NCBI GenBank assembly: GCA_030065935.1
Contig: JASJCP010000002.1
Coordinates: 1-64,000, forward strand
Origin: Xenococcaceae cyanobacterium MO_167.B27
Lineage (GTDB): Bacteria; Cyanobacteriota; Cyanobacteriia; Cyanobacteriales; Xenococcaceae
Length of the DNA: 64,000 bases
Reading direction: 5' to 3'
The translations under genes and the position numbers were made by a program. The notes beneath the pieces are model-generated. The model did not search any database and was not told the DNA's origin. It saw only the letters and a program-made list of their open reading frames with translations. The stretch's first letter is position 1. Every line of letters starts with the position of its first letter. Shown here one piece after another: positions 35,220 through 45,154 of the stretch.

Positions 35220-36881
35220 ATGAGAGATTTTTCTCAAATTCAACAAACCAACTATGACCTGATCGTTATTGGTGGAGGTATTAACGGTGCTGGGGTCGCT
35301 AGAGATGCAGCTACAAGAGGCTTAAAGACGATTTTAATTGAAAAAGGAGATTTCGCTAGTGGTAGCTCTAGCTGGTCAACTCGTTTGATTCACGGTGGAC
35401 TGCGTTATTTAGAATATTTTGAATTTCCCTTAGTTAGAGAATCTCTCAAAGAAAGAGAAGTCTTATTACGGAATGCACCCCATTTAGTAAATCCTTTATT
35501 ACTGACTATCCCGATATATCGCGATCGCTCTCGTCCGTATTGGAAGATTTGGGCTGGTATGATTTTATACGATGTATTGAGTTTTGATAAGACTCTTCCT
35601 CTCCATCGGATGTTACCAAAAGCCCAGTTTCAGCAGTTATTCCGTTATATAGACGGGGATAATTTAGCAGGAGGGGCGCAATATTATGATGGTCAAGTAA
35701 CCCTAGCTGAGAGATTGTGTTTAGAAAATATTATCTCCGCTCAAGAAGCAGGTGCTACTGTTTTAAATTATATAGAAGTAACTCAACTAGAAATTGCAGC
35801 TAACCGCATCACTAATATTACTTGTAAAGACAAACTTACAGGAGAAGCATTCACCGTTACAGGAAACTCAGACACTATAGTAATTAATACTTCAGGACCT
35901 TGGGTAGATCAAGTCTGTAAACTAGGACATAGTCAAAACCAAGACCAACCTATTGGTAACAGGAAAAAAATTGGTGGGACGAAAGGTAGTCATATTGTGG
36001 TTAAGGCTTTTGCTGGCGCACCAAAAACCAGTAGTTTATATGTAGAAGCTAAATCTGATGGTCGTCCTTTCTTTATTGTCCCCTGGCTGGGAATGTATTT
36101 AATCGGTACAACGGATTTACCTTTTAAAGGCGACCTCGACCGTGTTAAGGCAGATAATCACGAAATAGACTATTTACTTACAGAAACTAACAATATCATT
36201 CCCAAAGCTAATTTATCTAGAGACAGTATCGTTTTTACTTACTCTGGAGTCCGTCCCCTTCCCAATGCAGAGGGTAAAAAACCAGGAAGCATCACTCGTA
36301 AACATATTCTCTTTGACCACAAGAAAGAGGGAATTAAGAATCTGATCTCTCTTATTGGGGGTAAACTCACTACCTATCGTAATGTGGGGGAAGAAATGAT
36401 AGATGCTGTGTTGAAAAAAATGCGACGACCTTATAAACCTTCTACTACAGACAAATCTCCATTACCAGGGTGTATTCTGCCCAATGATGAGAGAATCGAA
36501 CAAGCTATCCAAGATTATCAAGATATAGTTGCTTCCAGTACTATTAATTATATATTTTCTGTTTATGGTGCTAAAGCCTTAGAATTATTAAAGTTAACTA
36601 GAGAGCATCCCCAACTAGGAACAAAAATCACTCCTGAATTTCCCGATATTAAAGCCCAAATTGTCTATGCTGTACAAGCAGAATTCGCCCACAATTTTAC
36701 TGATATCCTGCGTCGTCGCACCACTTTAGCAATGCAAGGTAATTACGGTTTAGACTTATTCCCTGTTGTCGCCGAAACCCTTAGTAAATACTGTGGTTGG
36801 AGTCAAGAAAAGTGCGATCGCTCTTGGGCAGAATATCGCACTTACATCGAAGAAAATTGTCTTCCTGACTATTTGATGTAA
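35220..36881 (+). CDS. glpD: Glycerol-3-phosphate dehydrogenase, FAD-dependent
   Basis: 553 residues. It starts with the FAD-binding 'DLIVIGGGINGAGVARDAA', followed by the family signature 'GSSSWSTRLIHGGLRYLE'. A DAO-like domain and the C-terminal GlpD helical domain follow. It oxidises glycerol-3-phosphate to dihydroxyacetone phosphate at the membrane, passing electrons to quinone. It is divergent from the UgpC-type ATPase gene with a 175-base shared promoter region. Confidence 0.95.
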   Translation: MRDFSQIQQTNYDLIVIGGGINGAGVARDAATRGLKTILIEKGDFASGSSSWSTRLIHGGLRYLEYFEFPLVRESLKEREVLLRNAPHLVNPLLLTIPIYRDRSRPYWKIWAGMILYDVLSFDKTLPLHRMLPKAQFQQLFRYIDGDNLAGGAQYYDGQVTLAERLCLENIISAQEAGATVLNYIEVTQLEIAANRITNITCKDKLTGEAFTVTGNSDTIVINTSGPWVDQVCKLGHSQNQDQPIGNRKKIGGTKGSHIVVKAFAGAPKTSSLYVEAKSDGRPFFIVPWLGMYLIGTTDLPFKGDLDRVKADNHEIDYLLTETNNIIPKANLSRDSIVFTYSGVRPLPNAEGKKPGSITRKHILFDHKKEGIKNLISLIGGKLTTYRNVGEEMIDAVLKKMRRPYKPSTTDKSPLPGCILPNDERIEQAIQDYQDIVASSTINYIFSVYGAKALELLKLTREHPQLGTKITPEFPDIKAQIVYAVQAEFAHNFTDILRRRTTLAMQGNYGLDLFPVVAETLSKYCGWSQEKCDRSWAEYRTYIEENCLPDYLM

Positions 36882-36919
36882 TAGGTCAAGCAGGGATTGG
36901 GAAACAAAATTAAGCTCAC

Positions 36920-37024
36920 ATCTTGCACCAGGAACAAAAAATCACCAAGAAATCAATTTCTTGGCTAATAGTATCAACTCCTCTTAAGAGGACTTTTATC
37001 TAGTTTGGTATCGAGGTGCAAGAT
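36920..37024. repeat. Nested palindromic element after glpD
   Basis: Outer arms ATCTTGCACC (36920-36929) and GGTGCAAGAT (37015-37024) enclose two perfect hairpins: CCAAGAAAT/ATTTCTTGG (36945-36964) and the palindrome TCCTCTTAAGAGGA (36979-36992). A third hairpin, GTTCCGC/GCGGAAC, follows at 37040-37059. It could be a MITE or the 3' structure of the glpD mRNA. Confidence 0.55.
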
Positions 37025-37164
37025 ATCAGTTACCTGGCTGTTCCGCGAGAATGCGGAACGCTAAAATTTTAATGAAAGCGGTGGGATGAATCGCGGTCAA
37101 TAATTGTGTATCGTGGTCAATAATTGTGTTAAACTCATTTTTATCAGACTCGGCTTTGATAAGA

Positions 37165-38352
37165 ATGCTAATCTACGAAATGAAACTAAAAGGTAATACG
37201 AATCAGTACAGGCAGTTAGATGCTGCAATTCGTACTGGTCGCTTCATTCGTAATAGTATTATTAGGGCTTGGATTGATGGAGAGATTAAGGGGAGAAACG
37301 ACGCATATAAGTACAGCAAAATACTATCTGATAATAAAGAACAATTCCCTTGGGTTAATAAGTTAAACTCAATGGCTAGACAAGCTCACGCGGAAAGAGC
37401 CTGGGCTAGTATTGCTCGGTTTTATGACAACTGCAAAAAGAAGATAGCAGGTAACAAAGGCTATCCCAAATTTAAAAAGTATCAAGTTAGAGCTAGCGTT
37501 GAATATAAAACTTCTGGCTGGAAACTATCTCCGTGCAGAAAATATCTAACGTTCACCGACAAATTTAAAGCTGGTACTTTTAGGTTATGGGGTAGTCGCG
37601 ACTTACATTATTATCAAATTAAGCAAATAAATCGAGTCAGAGTAATTAGAGGGCATGATGGTTATTATGCTCAATTTCTAATTAATCATACTAGGGAAGA
37701 AAAGAAACAATTAAGCAATAAGCAATCTGGTTTAGATGTTGGTTTAAATCATTTCTACACCGATAATCATGGCTTCAAGGTAGATAATCCTAGATTTTTC
37801 AGACGAGATGAAAAGCGAATCAAGAAATTACAGCGTCGCTTATCTCGCACTGCTCAAGGGAGTCAAAACAGGAAGAAAACCAGAAATAGATTAGGTAGAG
37901 CGCATCAGAAGGTTTCTCGCAGACGTAACGACTGGGTATGTAAGTTGGCTCGGCGCGTCATACAATCTAACGATTTGGTAGCGATAGAAAACCTACGGGT
38001 GCGTAACATGGTTAAAAATCACAAACTAGCCAAGTCTATATCGGACGCTGCTTGGAGCAAGTTTAGGGAATGGCTGGAATATTTTGGCAGGGTTTATGGT
38101 GTTCCAGTTGTTGCCGTTGAACCCGCATATACCAGTATTAATTGCTCGTCTTGTGGTGCAAAGGTAACTAAATCTTTAAGCACTAGAACCCATCAATGTA
38201 GATGCGGTTTAGTGTTAGATCGTGATGAAAACGCAGCAATAAACATACTTCAAGCAGCACTTAAAAAACTATCAACTACCGTCGGGCAGACGGAAAGTAA
38301 CGACTCTGGAGAGTCCGACCTCGGCAGCTCGCCAGGAAACTGGGGGTTGTAA
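37165..38352 (+). CDS. tnpB: TnpB-family RNA-guided nuclease (IS200/IS605 OrfB)
   Basis: About 395 residues from the ATG at 37165; a GTG at 37126 would add 13 residues but has no ribosome site. The RuvC-like catalytic residues are visible: Asp in 'SGLDVGLNHF', Glu in 'VAIENL' and Asp in 'LDRDENAAIN'. A zinc finger (CSSCG, then CRCG) lies between the last two. There is no tnpA beside it, so it depends on a transposase encoded elsewhere. TnpB proteins cut DNA guided by an RNA made from the element's right end. Confidence 0.93.
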   Translation: MLIYEMKLKGNTNQYRQLDAAIRTGRFIRNSIIRAWIDGEIKGRNDAYKYSKILSDNKEQFPWVNKLNSMARQAHAERAWASIARFYDNCKKKIAGNKGYPKFKKYQVRASVEYKTSGWKLSPCRKYLTFTDKFKAGTFRLWGSRDLHYYQIKQINRVRVIRGHDGYYAQFLINHTREEKKQLSNKQSGLDVGLNHFYTDNHGFKVDNPRFFRRDEKRIKKLQRRLSRTAQGSQNRKKTRNRLGRAHQKVSRRRNDWVCKLARRVIQSNDLVAIENLRVRNMVKNHKLAKSISDAAWSKFREWLEYFGRVYGVPVVAVEPAYTSINCSSCGAKVTKSLSTRTHQCRCGLVLDRDENAAINILQAALKKLSTTVGQTESNDSGESDLGSSPGNWGL

Positions 38353-38435
38353 GTCGTCTCGCGGAAAGAGTAAACCCAGTCAGTGATGATTGGAATCCCC
38401 CGTTAAATCAAAGATTATAACGGGGGAGGATGTCA
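38353..38435 (+). ncRNA. Right end / predicted omega-RNA 3' part of the TnpB element
   Basis: After the tnpB stop, CCCCCGTTA (38397-38405) and TAACGGGGG (38418-38426) form a perfect 9-bp hairpin followed by GGATGTCA. In TnpB systems the guide RNA scaffold ends in such a hairpin and the guide lies just beyond the element end. The last bases TCA are the complement of the purF stop codon. Confidence 0.6.
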
Positions 38436-39914
38436 AACTTGGGTTGTTTCTAACATGAGTTTAGAGCGTTTCACTTTTTCAGGAATCTGAATGGGATAAT
38501 TCCCTGTAAAACAAGCTGAACAGAAGTCTTGGGGATTTTCTCCTGTCACTTGTAACATTCCTTCCCAACTTAGATAGGCTAAAGTGTCAACCCCAATTTG
38601 CTGTTCAATATCTTGGACAGATTTAGTCGCAGCAATTAATTGTTTTTGATTATCTGTATCAATACCATAAAAGCAAGGATGGGTTACAGGGGGAGAAGAA
38701 ATCCTCATGTGTACTTCTTTTGCTCCTGCATCTCTCAAAGCCTTAACTATTTTACGGCTAGTAGTACCCCGTACAATAGAATCATCTACAATAATAATTC
38801 TCTTATTGGCGATCGCATCTTTCAGGGTATTGAGTTTCATCTTAATTCCTGCTTCTCGCATTCCTTGAGTGGGTTGAATAAAAGTACGCCCCACATAACG
38901 ATTTTTAATTAACCCTTCTCCATAGGGAATCTCAGACTTGCGAGAAAAACCAATAGCAGCAGGTATCCCAGAATCTGGAACACCAATCACCATATCTGCT
39001 TCAACAAAAGATTCTATAGCTAGTTGTTCCCCTAACCGCAAACGATAGCTATATAAACTCTCGTCGTGCATAACGCTATCAGGACGAGCAAAGTAAATCA
39101 TTTCAAATATACAAAGCTTCTTTTCCGATTTTTTGTCCCAGTGCAACGAAACCAAGCCTGATTCTGTAATCCAGACTAATTCCCCTGGTTCGACATCTCT
39201 CAAATATTCTGCACCAATAATATCTAAGCCACAGGTTTCTGAAGATAGCACATAGCGAGTAGTTTCTCCTTTCAAAATCCCGATAACTAAGGGGCGAATC
39301 CCATTAGGATCTCGCGCCCCTATCATTCCTTCAGGAGTCCCAATAACTAAGCTATAAGCACCATTACACTTCTGAAAAGCACTTACCGCAGCTTCTAACC
39401 AGTCTTTTCCCTTATCTACTTCATCGGCGATCGCCAAACCAATCATTTCGGAATCTGTAGTTGTGCGAAAAATGCGATCGCTCCTACTTAAATCTTCTCT
39501 CAGTTGTAAAGCATTAACTAAATTACCATTATGTGCTAGAGCCAGGTTCCCTAATTTAGTATCAAATACTACAGGTTGGGCATTAGCCTTGAGACTCGAC
39601 CCTGTAGTAGAGTAGCGAGTATGACCAATGCCCATGTATCCTGGTAATTCTTCTAAAATCTCTTCATTAAATACCTGAGAAACCAAGCCCATATCTTTAT
39701 GACAATGAACTTTATCCCTCTCAAAAGTAGCAATTCCTGCGGACTCTTGTCCCCGATGTTGCAGTGCGTATAATCCAAAATAAGTTAGTTTAGCTACTGC
39801 TTCTCCTGGTGCATATACCCCAAACACACCACAGGCTTCTTCTGGTTTATCTGGTCTATGATCCAGATGGGAGACTGGGGAATTTTGCTCCGAGTGGGGA
39901 GATTGATACCACAT
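38433..39914 (-). CDS. purF: Amidophosphoribosyltransferase
   Basis: 493 residues. A propeptide is followed by the N-terminal nucleophile Cys28 in 'PEEACGVFG'. The glutamine-amidotransferase part has 'GHTRYSTTG', and the PRPP-binding signature is 'RIIIVDDSIVRGTTS'. Four Cys residues fitting an Fe-S cluster are present, including 'CSACF' near the end. It makes phosphoribosylamine, the first step of purine synthesis. The gene is convergent with the TnpB element, whose end supplies or overlaps the TGA stop. purL follows upstream 93 bases away on the same strand and is probably co-transcribed. Confidence 0.97.
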   Translation of the reverse strand: MWYQSPHSEQNSPVSHLDHRPDKPEEACGVFGVYAPGEAVAKLTYFGLYALQHRGQESAGIATFERDKVHCHKDMGLVSQVFNEEILEELPGYMGIGHTRYSTTGSSLKANAQPVVFDTKLGNLALAHNGNLVNALQLREDLSRSDRIFRTTTDSEMIGLAIADEVDKGKDWLEAAVSAFQKCNGAYSLVIGTPEGMIGARDPNGIRPLVIGILKGETTRYVLSSETCGLDIIGAEYLRDVEPGELVWITESGLVSLHWDKKSEKKLCIFEMIYFARPDSVMHDESLYSYRLRLGEQLAIESFVEADMVIGVPDSGIPAAIGFSRKSEIPYGEGLIKNRYVGRTFIQPTQGMREAGIKMKLNTLKDAIANKRIIIVDDSIVRGTTSRKIVKALRDAGAKEVHMRISSPPVTHPCFYGIDTDNQKQLIAATKSVQDIEQQIGVDTLAYLSWEGMLQVTGENPQDFCSACFTGNYPIQIPEKVKRSKLMLETTQV

Positions 39915-40007
39915 AATCCTATTATTTAGCTCCTCTTTGAGGTAGTGAGTACTAGAGAGATTTTGTTTTGTGGATATAGGTTTTAGCTAGAATCTGGTTA
40001 CAGATAT

Positions 40008-43000
40008 CTAAGATACTTCAAGTCTGTTTTGTATTGCCCTATACCAGATATTTTTCATGTTAATAATCTTAACATTGATTAACGTTAAATTATTTTGAGT
40101 ATCAATCTTAAGGGATGATTCTAAGCCCATTACCTTTCCAATTTTACTCCAGGCATATTTTAAAACTTCTTTCAAATAATCTTCCCACTCAGACACTTTT
40201 TCAGGATTCACCGAAACCACAATACGACTTCCCGACTCACCAAATAACACTTCATCAAGACGCTGTTGAGTAGTTACCTCAAGATTAACTTCCGCACCCA
40301 AACCATTACCAATACAAGATTCTGCTAGAGTAACTGCTAATCCGCCTTCCGCGCAATCATGAGCAGAATTTATCCATTCTTTGCGGATACCATAACGACA
40401 AGCTTCTTGTACCTTTTTTTCCAATTCAAAATCAATTACAGGGGGTTTCCCTGCGACAGTGTTATGTATTACAGCCAAGTATTCTGATGCACCTAACTGG
40501 GGAATTGTTGATGGGGATGAACCAAGAATATATATTATGTCGCCTTCAGTCGTCCAAGATTGTCCACAGATTTTGCTTATATCAGGAATTAGACCCACCA
40601 TCCCAATTACAGGAGTAGGATAAATAGGTTCGGGATTACCTTCAGAATCAAGAGTTTCATTGTAAAGAGAGACATTCCCACCAGTTACAGGGGTATCCAT
40701 TTCCCGACAAGCATCTGCCACACCACGACAAGCATTAGCTAATTGCCAATATCCGATAGGTTTTTCAGGACTACCAAAATTAAGATTATCAGTAACGGCA
40801 ACAGGTTCAGCACCCACACAGCTTAAATTTCTCGCTGCTTCAGCCACAGCATATTTTGCCCCTTCATAAGGATTAAGATAAACATAACGAGCATTACAAT
40901 CAGTAGTTGCAGCCACCCCAGTGTTACAGTCTTCGGGTTTCGCGTCTATCGGGCGTACCCTTACCACTGCTGCATCTGCACCACCAGGAAACAAGATAGT
41001 ATTATTTTGTACTTGATGATCATATTGTCGATATACCCAATGTTTAGAAGCAATAGTCGGAGTATCCAGTAATTTTAGTAAGATATCATTCCAAGTAAGA
41101 TAGTTTTCTCCCACAAACAACCCTTCATAGTCGCAAGCAGATAGACTGTCCGCCGTCCATTGCCAAGCTTTTTGGGCATATTCAGGAGCTTCTTTAAGTA
41201 ATTCACGGTGATAGATAGGGGTATCATCAGATAAAGCCTTAGCAGGAATATTAGCAGCAATTTCCCCTTTAAATAAGATTCTCACTACAGGTTCTTCTAT
41301 AACTTCCCCTGCTACTACCGCGTGGAGTCCCCAACGGTGGAAAATATCAATTAATTCCTGTTCTCTGCCCTTTTCTCCCACAAATAACATTCTTTCCTGA
41401 GATTCCGACAGCAGATACTCATAAGGAATCATCCCTGTTTCCCGTACAGGAATCTTATCCAAATCTAATTCAATCCCTACATTACCCTTTTCCGCCATCT
41501 CCGCAGTAGAACAAGTAAGCCCTGCTGCCCCCATATCTTGCGCTGCTACTACCGCTCCTGTTTTAAAAGCTTCCAAGCAAGCTTCGACTAAAGATTTCTC
41601 TAAAAAAGGGTCGCCCACTTGCACCGCAGGGCGGTCATCCATAGATTCATCAGTTAATTCCGCAGAAGCAAAACTCGCCCCTCCCATACCATCTCTTCCC
41701 GTAGTTGAACCCACATAGATAACAGGATTACCAATACCAGATGCACCAGCTTTCACAATCTCATCGGTTTCCATTAAACCTAATGCCATAGCATTAACTA
41801 AAGGATTCCCTGTATAAGCAGGATCGAAATAAATTTCCCCTCCTACAGTAGGTACACCAATGCAGTTGTGAGTAACTATACCTGAAGTAGTAACAAACAA
41901 ATGAGTATTATCTACTTCTACGTCATATACAGGGGTTTCATCTACATTCTTAGTCTCAATACTCTTAACTTTAACGAAAGCTAATTTATCAGCCAGAAAG
42001 TATCGAGGGAAAGAATGTTTATTTCCTTCATACTTATCTAAAGCATTAGTTAATTCTTGATTTCGTTCTTTACTAAAAATATTAGTGAGTGAACTTAACC
42101 CATCGTAATTATTAATTTCGAGTTGCCAAAGAGGAGAGCTAATATATTCTCTTCCTTCAATTGTTCCTTTTTTAGAAGGCTGATAATAAATGTAGGGAAC
42201 AATTGCTTGACTTTGTAACAAGGTTAAAGTTTGTTCAAATAACTTACTACTGGTCGTCGCAAAACCTATCTTGGCGTGATTCCCATTAGTTTTTGTAGTT
42301 AGAGAACCATCTCCTCTTAGCAAGCCTTTTAATACCTCTTTTTGTAAGTTGTTAGATAACTGAAAGACAAAAGCAGGAATAGCTTTATTTGTTGCAGAGT
42401 CTCCACATTGCCAAACTTTTTTGATAGCATATCCTAATAACCAGGAAGTTGCATAAACAATTGTGGTAGAAGTTCGGGTTTCAGTGCAAGGACGTAATCC
42501 CAAACTTTTTAATCCTTGGATAACATCATTGAGATAATCTGTTTCATGATGGGCAAAGGTAAAAATAATCTTGTAAGTATTACCATTTTTGGAAACACAA
42601 CCTTCAGAAAGATAGTAACCTAACAAACGACAGAATAAATCATTAATAGAAATCACTGCATGAGCATAATTAGCTTTGCCACTACGTCGATAAAGTTGTA
42701 GATGACGACGAGGAATATTGAGTAATGGTTCTAATTTTAAAAAATGCTGAAGAGGTAAAAATCCTTTTTTCCAATAGAGACAACGATTAGTCGCAGAAGT
42801 TTCAATTTCCGTTAATGCTTCTCTGATTTCTGTAGTTGGTTGCCAATCTGAGGGCAAATCCACATAAACATCTTGATGTTGTTCTCCTAAATTTGCTAAT
42901 AAATCTATTTCCTTTGGAGATGCCTCATTTTTAGGAAAATCTGTAAGTAAAGAAAGACAATCGCCCTTTTCTAACTTAGCTGCTGGTTTAAAGGTTAAAT

Positions 43001-43763
43001 ATCCCTCTTCTGACACTAATAAAAGATGGTCTGGTGTAACTGTCAAATTACGCCCTAAAGCAGTACGGATTTTAATTAATTTTTGAGTGCTACGTTTAAA
43101 AACCCTTCTGACGGGTTGCCAACAACTTTCCCCTGTATTGGTATTGTAAGAAAGAGTTTCTACTTGATTGGATTGTGATAATTCCCAGGTATCTTGATTC
43201 TCTGGTAAACGAGATTCTACAAAATTACCGATGTTATCAAAGTAAACTCCATTTGAATCTCGCCAGATAAAAGTTTCGCTAGCAATCAAACAATTACCAT
43301 AGTGGCTGATACCTTCAACTACACCCTGAAAAATCCTTCTAGTTTTAGCATCTTCTAAATTACCAAACCGTAGGGAATTTAAAATGGCAATAGGACGCGC
43401 CCCCATAGTAAAGATATCCCGTAAAATACCCCCCACCCCTGTAGCAGCACCTTGAAATGGCTCAACTGCAGAAGGATGATTATGGGATTCGATTTTAAAG
43501 GCTAGTTGTAAGCCATTACCTAAGTCTATGACTCCTGCGTTTTCTCCTGGGCCTACTAAAATTCTTTTACCAGTAGTGGGAAACTGACTTAATAATGGTC
43601 GAGAATTTTTATAGCAACAATGTTCTGACCACATTACACCAAACATTCCCAACTCTGCTTTATTAGGATGGCGACCTAATCTTTTAACGATTTCTTGGTA
43701 TTCTTCAGGCTTAATACCTTCTGCTGCAATTTCCTCGGGACTAAAAGCAGTAGTTTCTGTCAT
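40008..43763 (-). CDS. purL: FGAM synthase large subunit with intein
   Basis: From the Met at 43763 ('[16 protein letters not shown]') this is the usual PurL start, with AGGG six bases upstream; the reading frame is open back to an ATG at 43814, which has no ribosome site. The extein is about 775-790 residues, the small-type PurL length that needs PurS and PurQ. Active-site text such as '[20 protein letters not shown]' is intact. The coding sequence is split between 'ISHYGN' and 'CIGVPTVGG' by a 476-residue intein. The enzyme makes FGAM from FGAR, ATP and glutamine-derived ammonia. Confidence 0.95.
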   Translation of the reverse strand: MTETTAFSPEEIAAEGIKPEEYQEIVKRLGRHPNKAELGMFGVMWSEHCCYKNSRPLLSQFPTTGKRILVGPGENAGVIDLGNGLQLAFKIESHNHPSAVEPFQGAATGVGGILRDIFTMGARPIAILNSLRFGNLEDAKTRRIFQGVVEGISHYGNCLIASETFIWRDSNGVYFDNIGNFVESRLPENQDTWELSQSNQVETLSYNTNTGESCWQPVRRVFKRSTQKLIKIRTALGRNLTVTPDHLLLVSEEGYLTFKPAAKLEKGDCLSLLTDFPKNEASPKEIDLLANLGEQHQDVYVDLPSDWQPTTEIREALTEIETSATNRCLYWKKGFLPLQHFLKLEPLLNIPRRHLQLYRRSGKANYAHAVISINDLFCRLLGYYLSEGCVSKNGNTYKIIFTFAHHETDYLNDVIQGLKSLGLRPCTETRTSTTIVYATSWLLGYAIKKVWQCGDSATNKAIPAFVFQLSNNLQKEVLKGLLRGDGSLTTKTNGNHAKIGFATTSSKLFEQTLTLLQSQAIVPYIYYQPSKKGTIEGREYISSPLWQLEINNYDGLSSLTNIFSKERNQELTNALDKYEGNKHSFPRYFLADKLAFVKVKSIETKNVDETPVYDVEVDNTHLFVTTSGIVTHNCIGVPTVGGEIYFDPAYTGNPLVNAMALGLMETDEIVKAGASGIGNPVIYVGSTTGRDGMGGASFASAELTDESMDDRPAVQVGDPFLEKSLVEACLEAFKTGAVVAAQDMGAAGLTCSTAEMAEKGNVGIELDLDKIPVRETGMIPYEYLLSESQERMLFVGEKGREQELIDIFHRWGLHAVVAGEVIEEPVVRILFKGEIAANIPAKALSDDTPIYHRELLKEAPEYAQKAWQWTADSLSACDYEGLFVGENYLTWNDILLKLLDTPTIASKHWVYRQYDHQVQNNTILFPGGADAAVVRVRPIDAKPEDCNTGVAATTDCNARYVYLNPYEGAKYAVAEAARNLSCVGAEPVAVTDNLNFGSPEKPIGYWQLANACRGVADACREMDTPVTGGNVSLYNETLDSEGNPEPIYPTPVIGMVGLIPDISKICGQSWTTEGDIIYILGSSPSTIPQLGASEYLAVIHNTVAGKPPVIDFELEKKVQEACRYGIRKEWINSAHDCAEGGLAVTLAESCIGNGLGAEVNLEVTTQQRLDEVLFGESGSRIVVSVNPEKVSEWEDYLKEVLKYAWSKIGKVMGLESSLKIDTQNNLTLINVKIINMKNIWYRAIQNRLEVS
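41865..43292 (-). mobile_element. LAGLIDADG intein in PurL
   Basis: 476 residues inserted in-frame. It begins with Cys ('CLIASETF'), ends 'GIVTHN', and the next extein residue is Cys, which are the residues needed for class 1 splicing. Block B is visible as '[10 protein letters not shown]'. Two DOD endonuclease motifs are present, '[11 protein letters not shown]' and '[12 protein letters not shown]', each with an acidic catalytic residue (Glu and Asp). All key positions are intact, so splicing and homing may both work. The site is the conserved 'HYGNC' of PurL. Confidence 0.93.
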
Positions 43764-43941
43764 GGCAACCCTACAAGCAACGGCACAATCGTTTATTGTA
43801 GCGACTGTTGGCATTATTGACGGATTTTTTTCTCACGCCACGGGGTCTGACTTCTTCCCTTGTAATATCAAGTCCGTTTAATTAGTTAGAAAAAAACTTA
43901 TGAGCGCAACCAATTCTCAACTTTCTGACCTCTGACCCCCC

Positions 43942-44010
43942 GGGAGGAGACTTAATATATCTAGGTATTGAACCCAAAAGAGATCGACTGTGTAATGAAG
44001 TCTCCTTCCC
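43942..44010. repeat. MITE-like element, short copy
   Basis: GGGAGGAGACTT (43942-43953) and AAGTCTCCTTCCC (43998-44010) are inverted ends of a 69-bp segment. The inner text 'AATATATCTAGGTATTGAA' recurs, inverted, inside the longer copy at 59470-59584. Two homologous copies 15 kb apart with matching ends argue for a mobile, non-autonomous repeat. Confidence 0.7.
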
Positions 44011-44108
44011 GCCCCTCACCTTGTTTCTAACCTAAAATGTAACTATAAAGAGCGGACTTAATATAAGAGCTTAGGACACCGAATGGGGGAATTACCTTCA
44101 ATTGTTAA

Positions 44109-44378
44109 TCAATAATGATATTTTGCTTGTAAAAATTCAATAAAATTCTCTGCTACTCGATAGACTAACCTATGTTCTTTAGTAATTCTTCTCGACCAAG
44201 TATTAGGTGATAAATACTTCAATGGTTCGGGTTTGCCAATGCCTTTAAAGGGGTCTTCTGTAACTGCTTCAACTAGATTGAGAATCTTCTCTGCTTTAGT
44301 TCGATCTTTTTTATACCACCAACCAAGGTCTTGACCAAACTTGTCGTTGAAAATGATTTTTCTATTCTTCGCGCTCAT
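44109..44378 (-). CDS. yoeB: YoeB-type toxin
   Basis: 89 residues of the Txe/YoeB ribosome-dependent RNase family. Recognisable are 'GWWYKKDRTKAEKILNLVE', 'DPFKGIGKPEPLK', 'WSRRITKEHRLVYRV' and the C-terminal 'AKYHY' with the catalytic His-Tyr. The start overlaps the antitoxin gene by 17 bases. Family members cut mRNA in the ribosomal A site when the antitoxin is lost. Confidence 0.93.
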   Translation of the reverse strand: MSAKNRKIIFNDKFGQDLGWWYKKDRTKAEKILNLVEAVTEDPFKGIGKPEPLKYLSPNTWSRRITKEHRLVYRVAENFIEFLQAKYHY

Positions 44379-44757
44379 TTTCTAATTCTTGGCGCAAGTT
44401 TTCTATTGTATGATGAGGCAAAGATTCTGGCTCAGTGTTATCTCTTGCTATTGATTCTTCTAGTGCTGAAAATAGTCTTTTGGCATTAGTTGGAGAACGC
44501 AATAAATGTAAAGTCTCGAAGATATTTGCCAATTCATCAGCAGGAAGCATTGCTATATCCTTGTGTCCTTCTCTAGTTATTAAAGCGATCTTGCTCTCAT
44601 TTTCGATTCGATCTAATAAAGAAGTTTGAATGTTTGCTTCTGACCCCGCTTCATATTCTTTCATAATCTCTTCTGTTGTTTCACCTTTCGCCAAGAGAGT
44701 GAGAGCATACTCTACAGTTAGAGATGTGGTTTTAATAAATATTTCTTGATCGCTCAT
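44362..44757 (-). CDS. YefM/Phd-like antitoxin with DUF433-like N-terminus
   Basis: 131 residues, longer than the usual 80-90. The N-terminal ~50 residues ('VEYALTLLAKGETTEEIMKEYE') read like the helix-turn-helix-type DUF433 segment. The middle ('IALITREGHKDIAMLPADEL') is the YefM/Phd DNA-binding core. The C-terminal acidic helix should bind YoeB. The gene overlaps yoeB by 17 bases, the usual coupling of this pair. Confidence 0.8.
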   Translation of the reverse strand: MSDQEIFIKTTSLTVEYALTLLAKGETTEEIMKEYEAGSEANIQTSLLDRIENESKIALITREGHKDIAMLPADELANIFETLHLLRSPTNAKRLFSALEESIARDNTEPESLPHHTIENLRQELENEREE

Positions 44758-44808
44758 AGTTTTTTTTTTACGATATCTTGCCTATATGTTAGATGACTAT
44801 TTTGCTCA

Positions 44809-45030
44809 TTATTCAGACTTAATAAAATCTCGTAACTCGGAAATTGCTTCCGAAGCAGTTTGAATCTTAAGCTTTCCTGCTCTGAATTCTGCTAAGGAAG
44901 ATGCAGCATCTTGAGCAATTTCATCCCTGCGTCGCTCTATCATCGGACGTTGTAAGATTTGTATCAGCATCTCCTGCTGTTCTAATGGCAAATCCATTGC
45001 CTCATCTAAAACTTTATCTAGGTTCGTCAT
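44809..45030 (-). CDS. Orphan antitoxin-like small protein
   Basis: 73 residues, helical and acidic, with 'DEAMDLPLEQQEMLIQILQ', a segment typical of small antitoxins that precede RelE/ParE-type toxin genes in cyanobacteria. No toxin follows; the next gene downstream is the separate YefM/YoeB pair. It may be a remnant pair partner or a stand-alone regulator. Confidence 0.6.
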   Translation of the reverse strand: MTNLDKVLDEAMDLPLEQQEMLIQILQRPMIERRRDEIAQDAASSLAEFRAGKLKIQTASEAISELRDFIKSE

Positions 45031-45154
45031 TGTACATACTCTAAACTCTATCTGCTATTGATGATAACAGTGTGAATATTAAAAACAGATTTAACAAAAT
45101 CTTGTACTGTAGTCATAGTTAATAGTTAATAATTTTCTAATTAATTGGAACTAA

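Noticed and set aside
43764-43814. 17-residue N-terminal extension of PurL
   Set aside because: The downstream Met begins the conserved PurL start and has a ribosome site; the upstream ATG has none.
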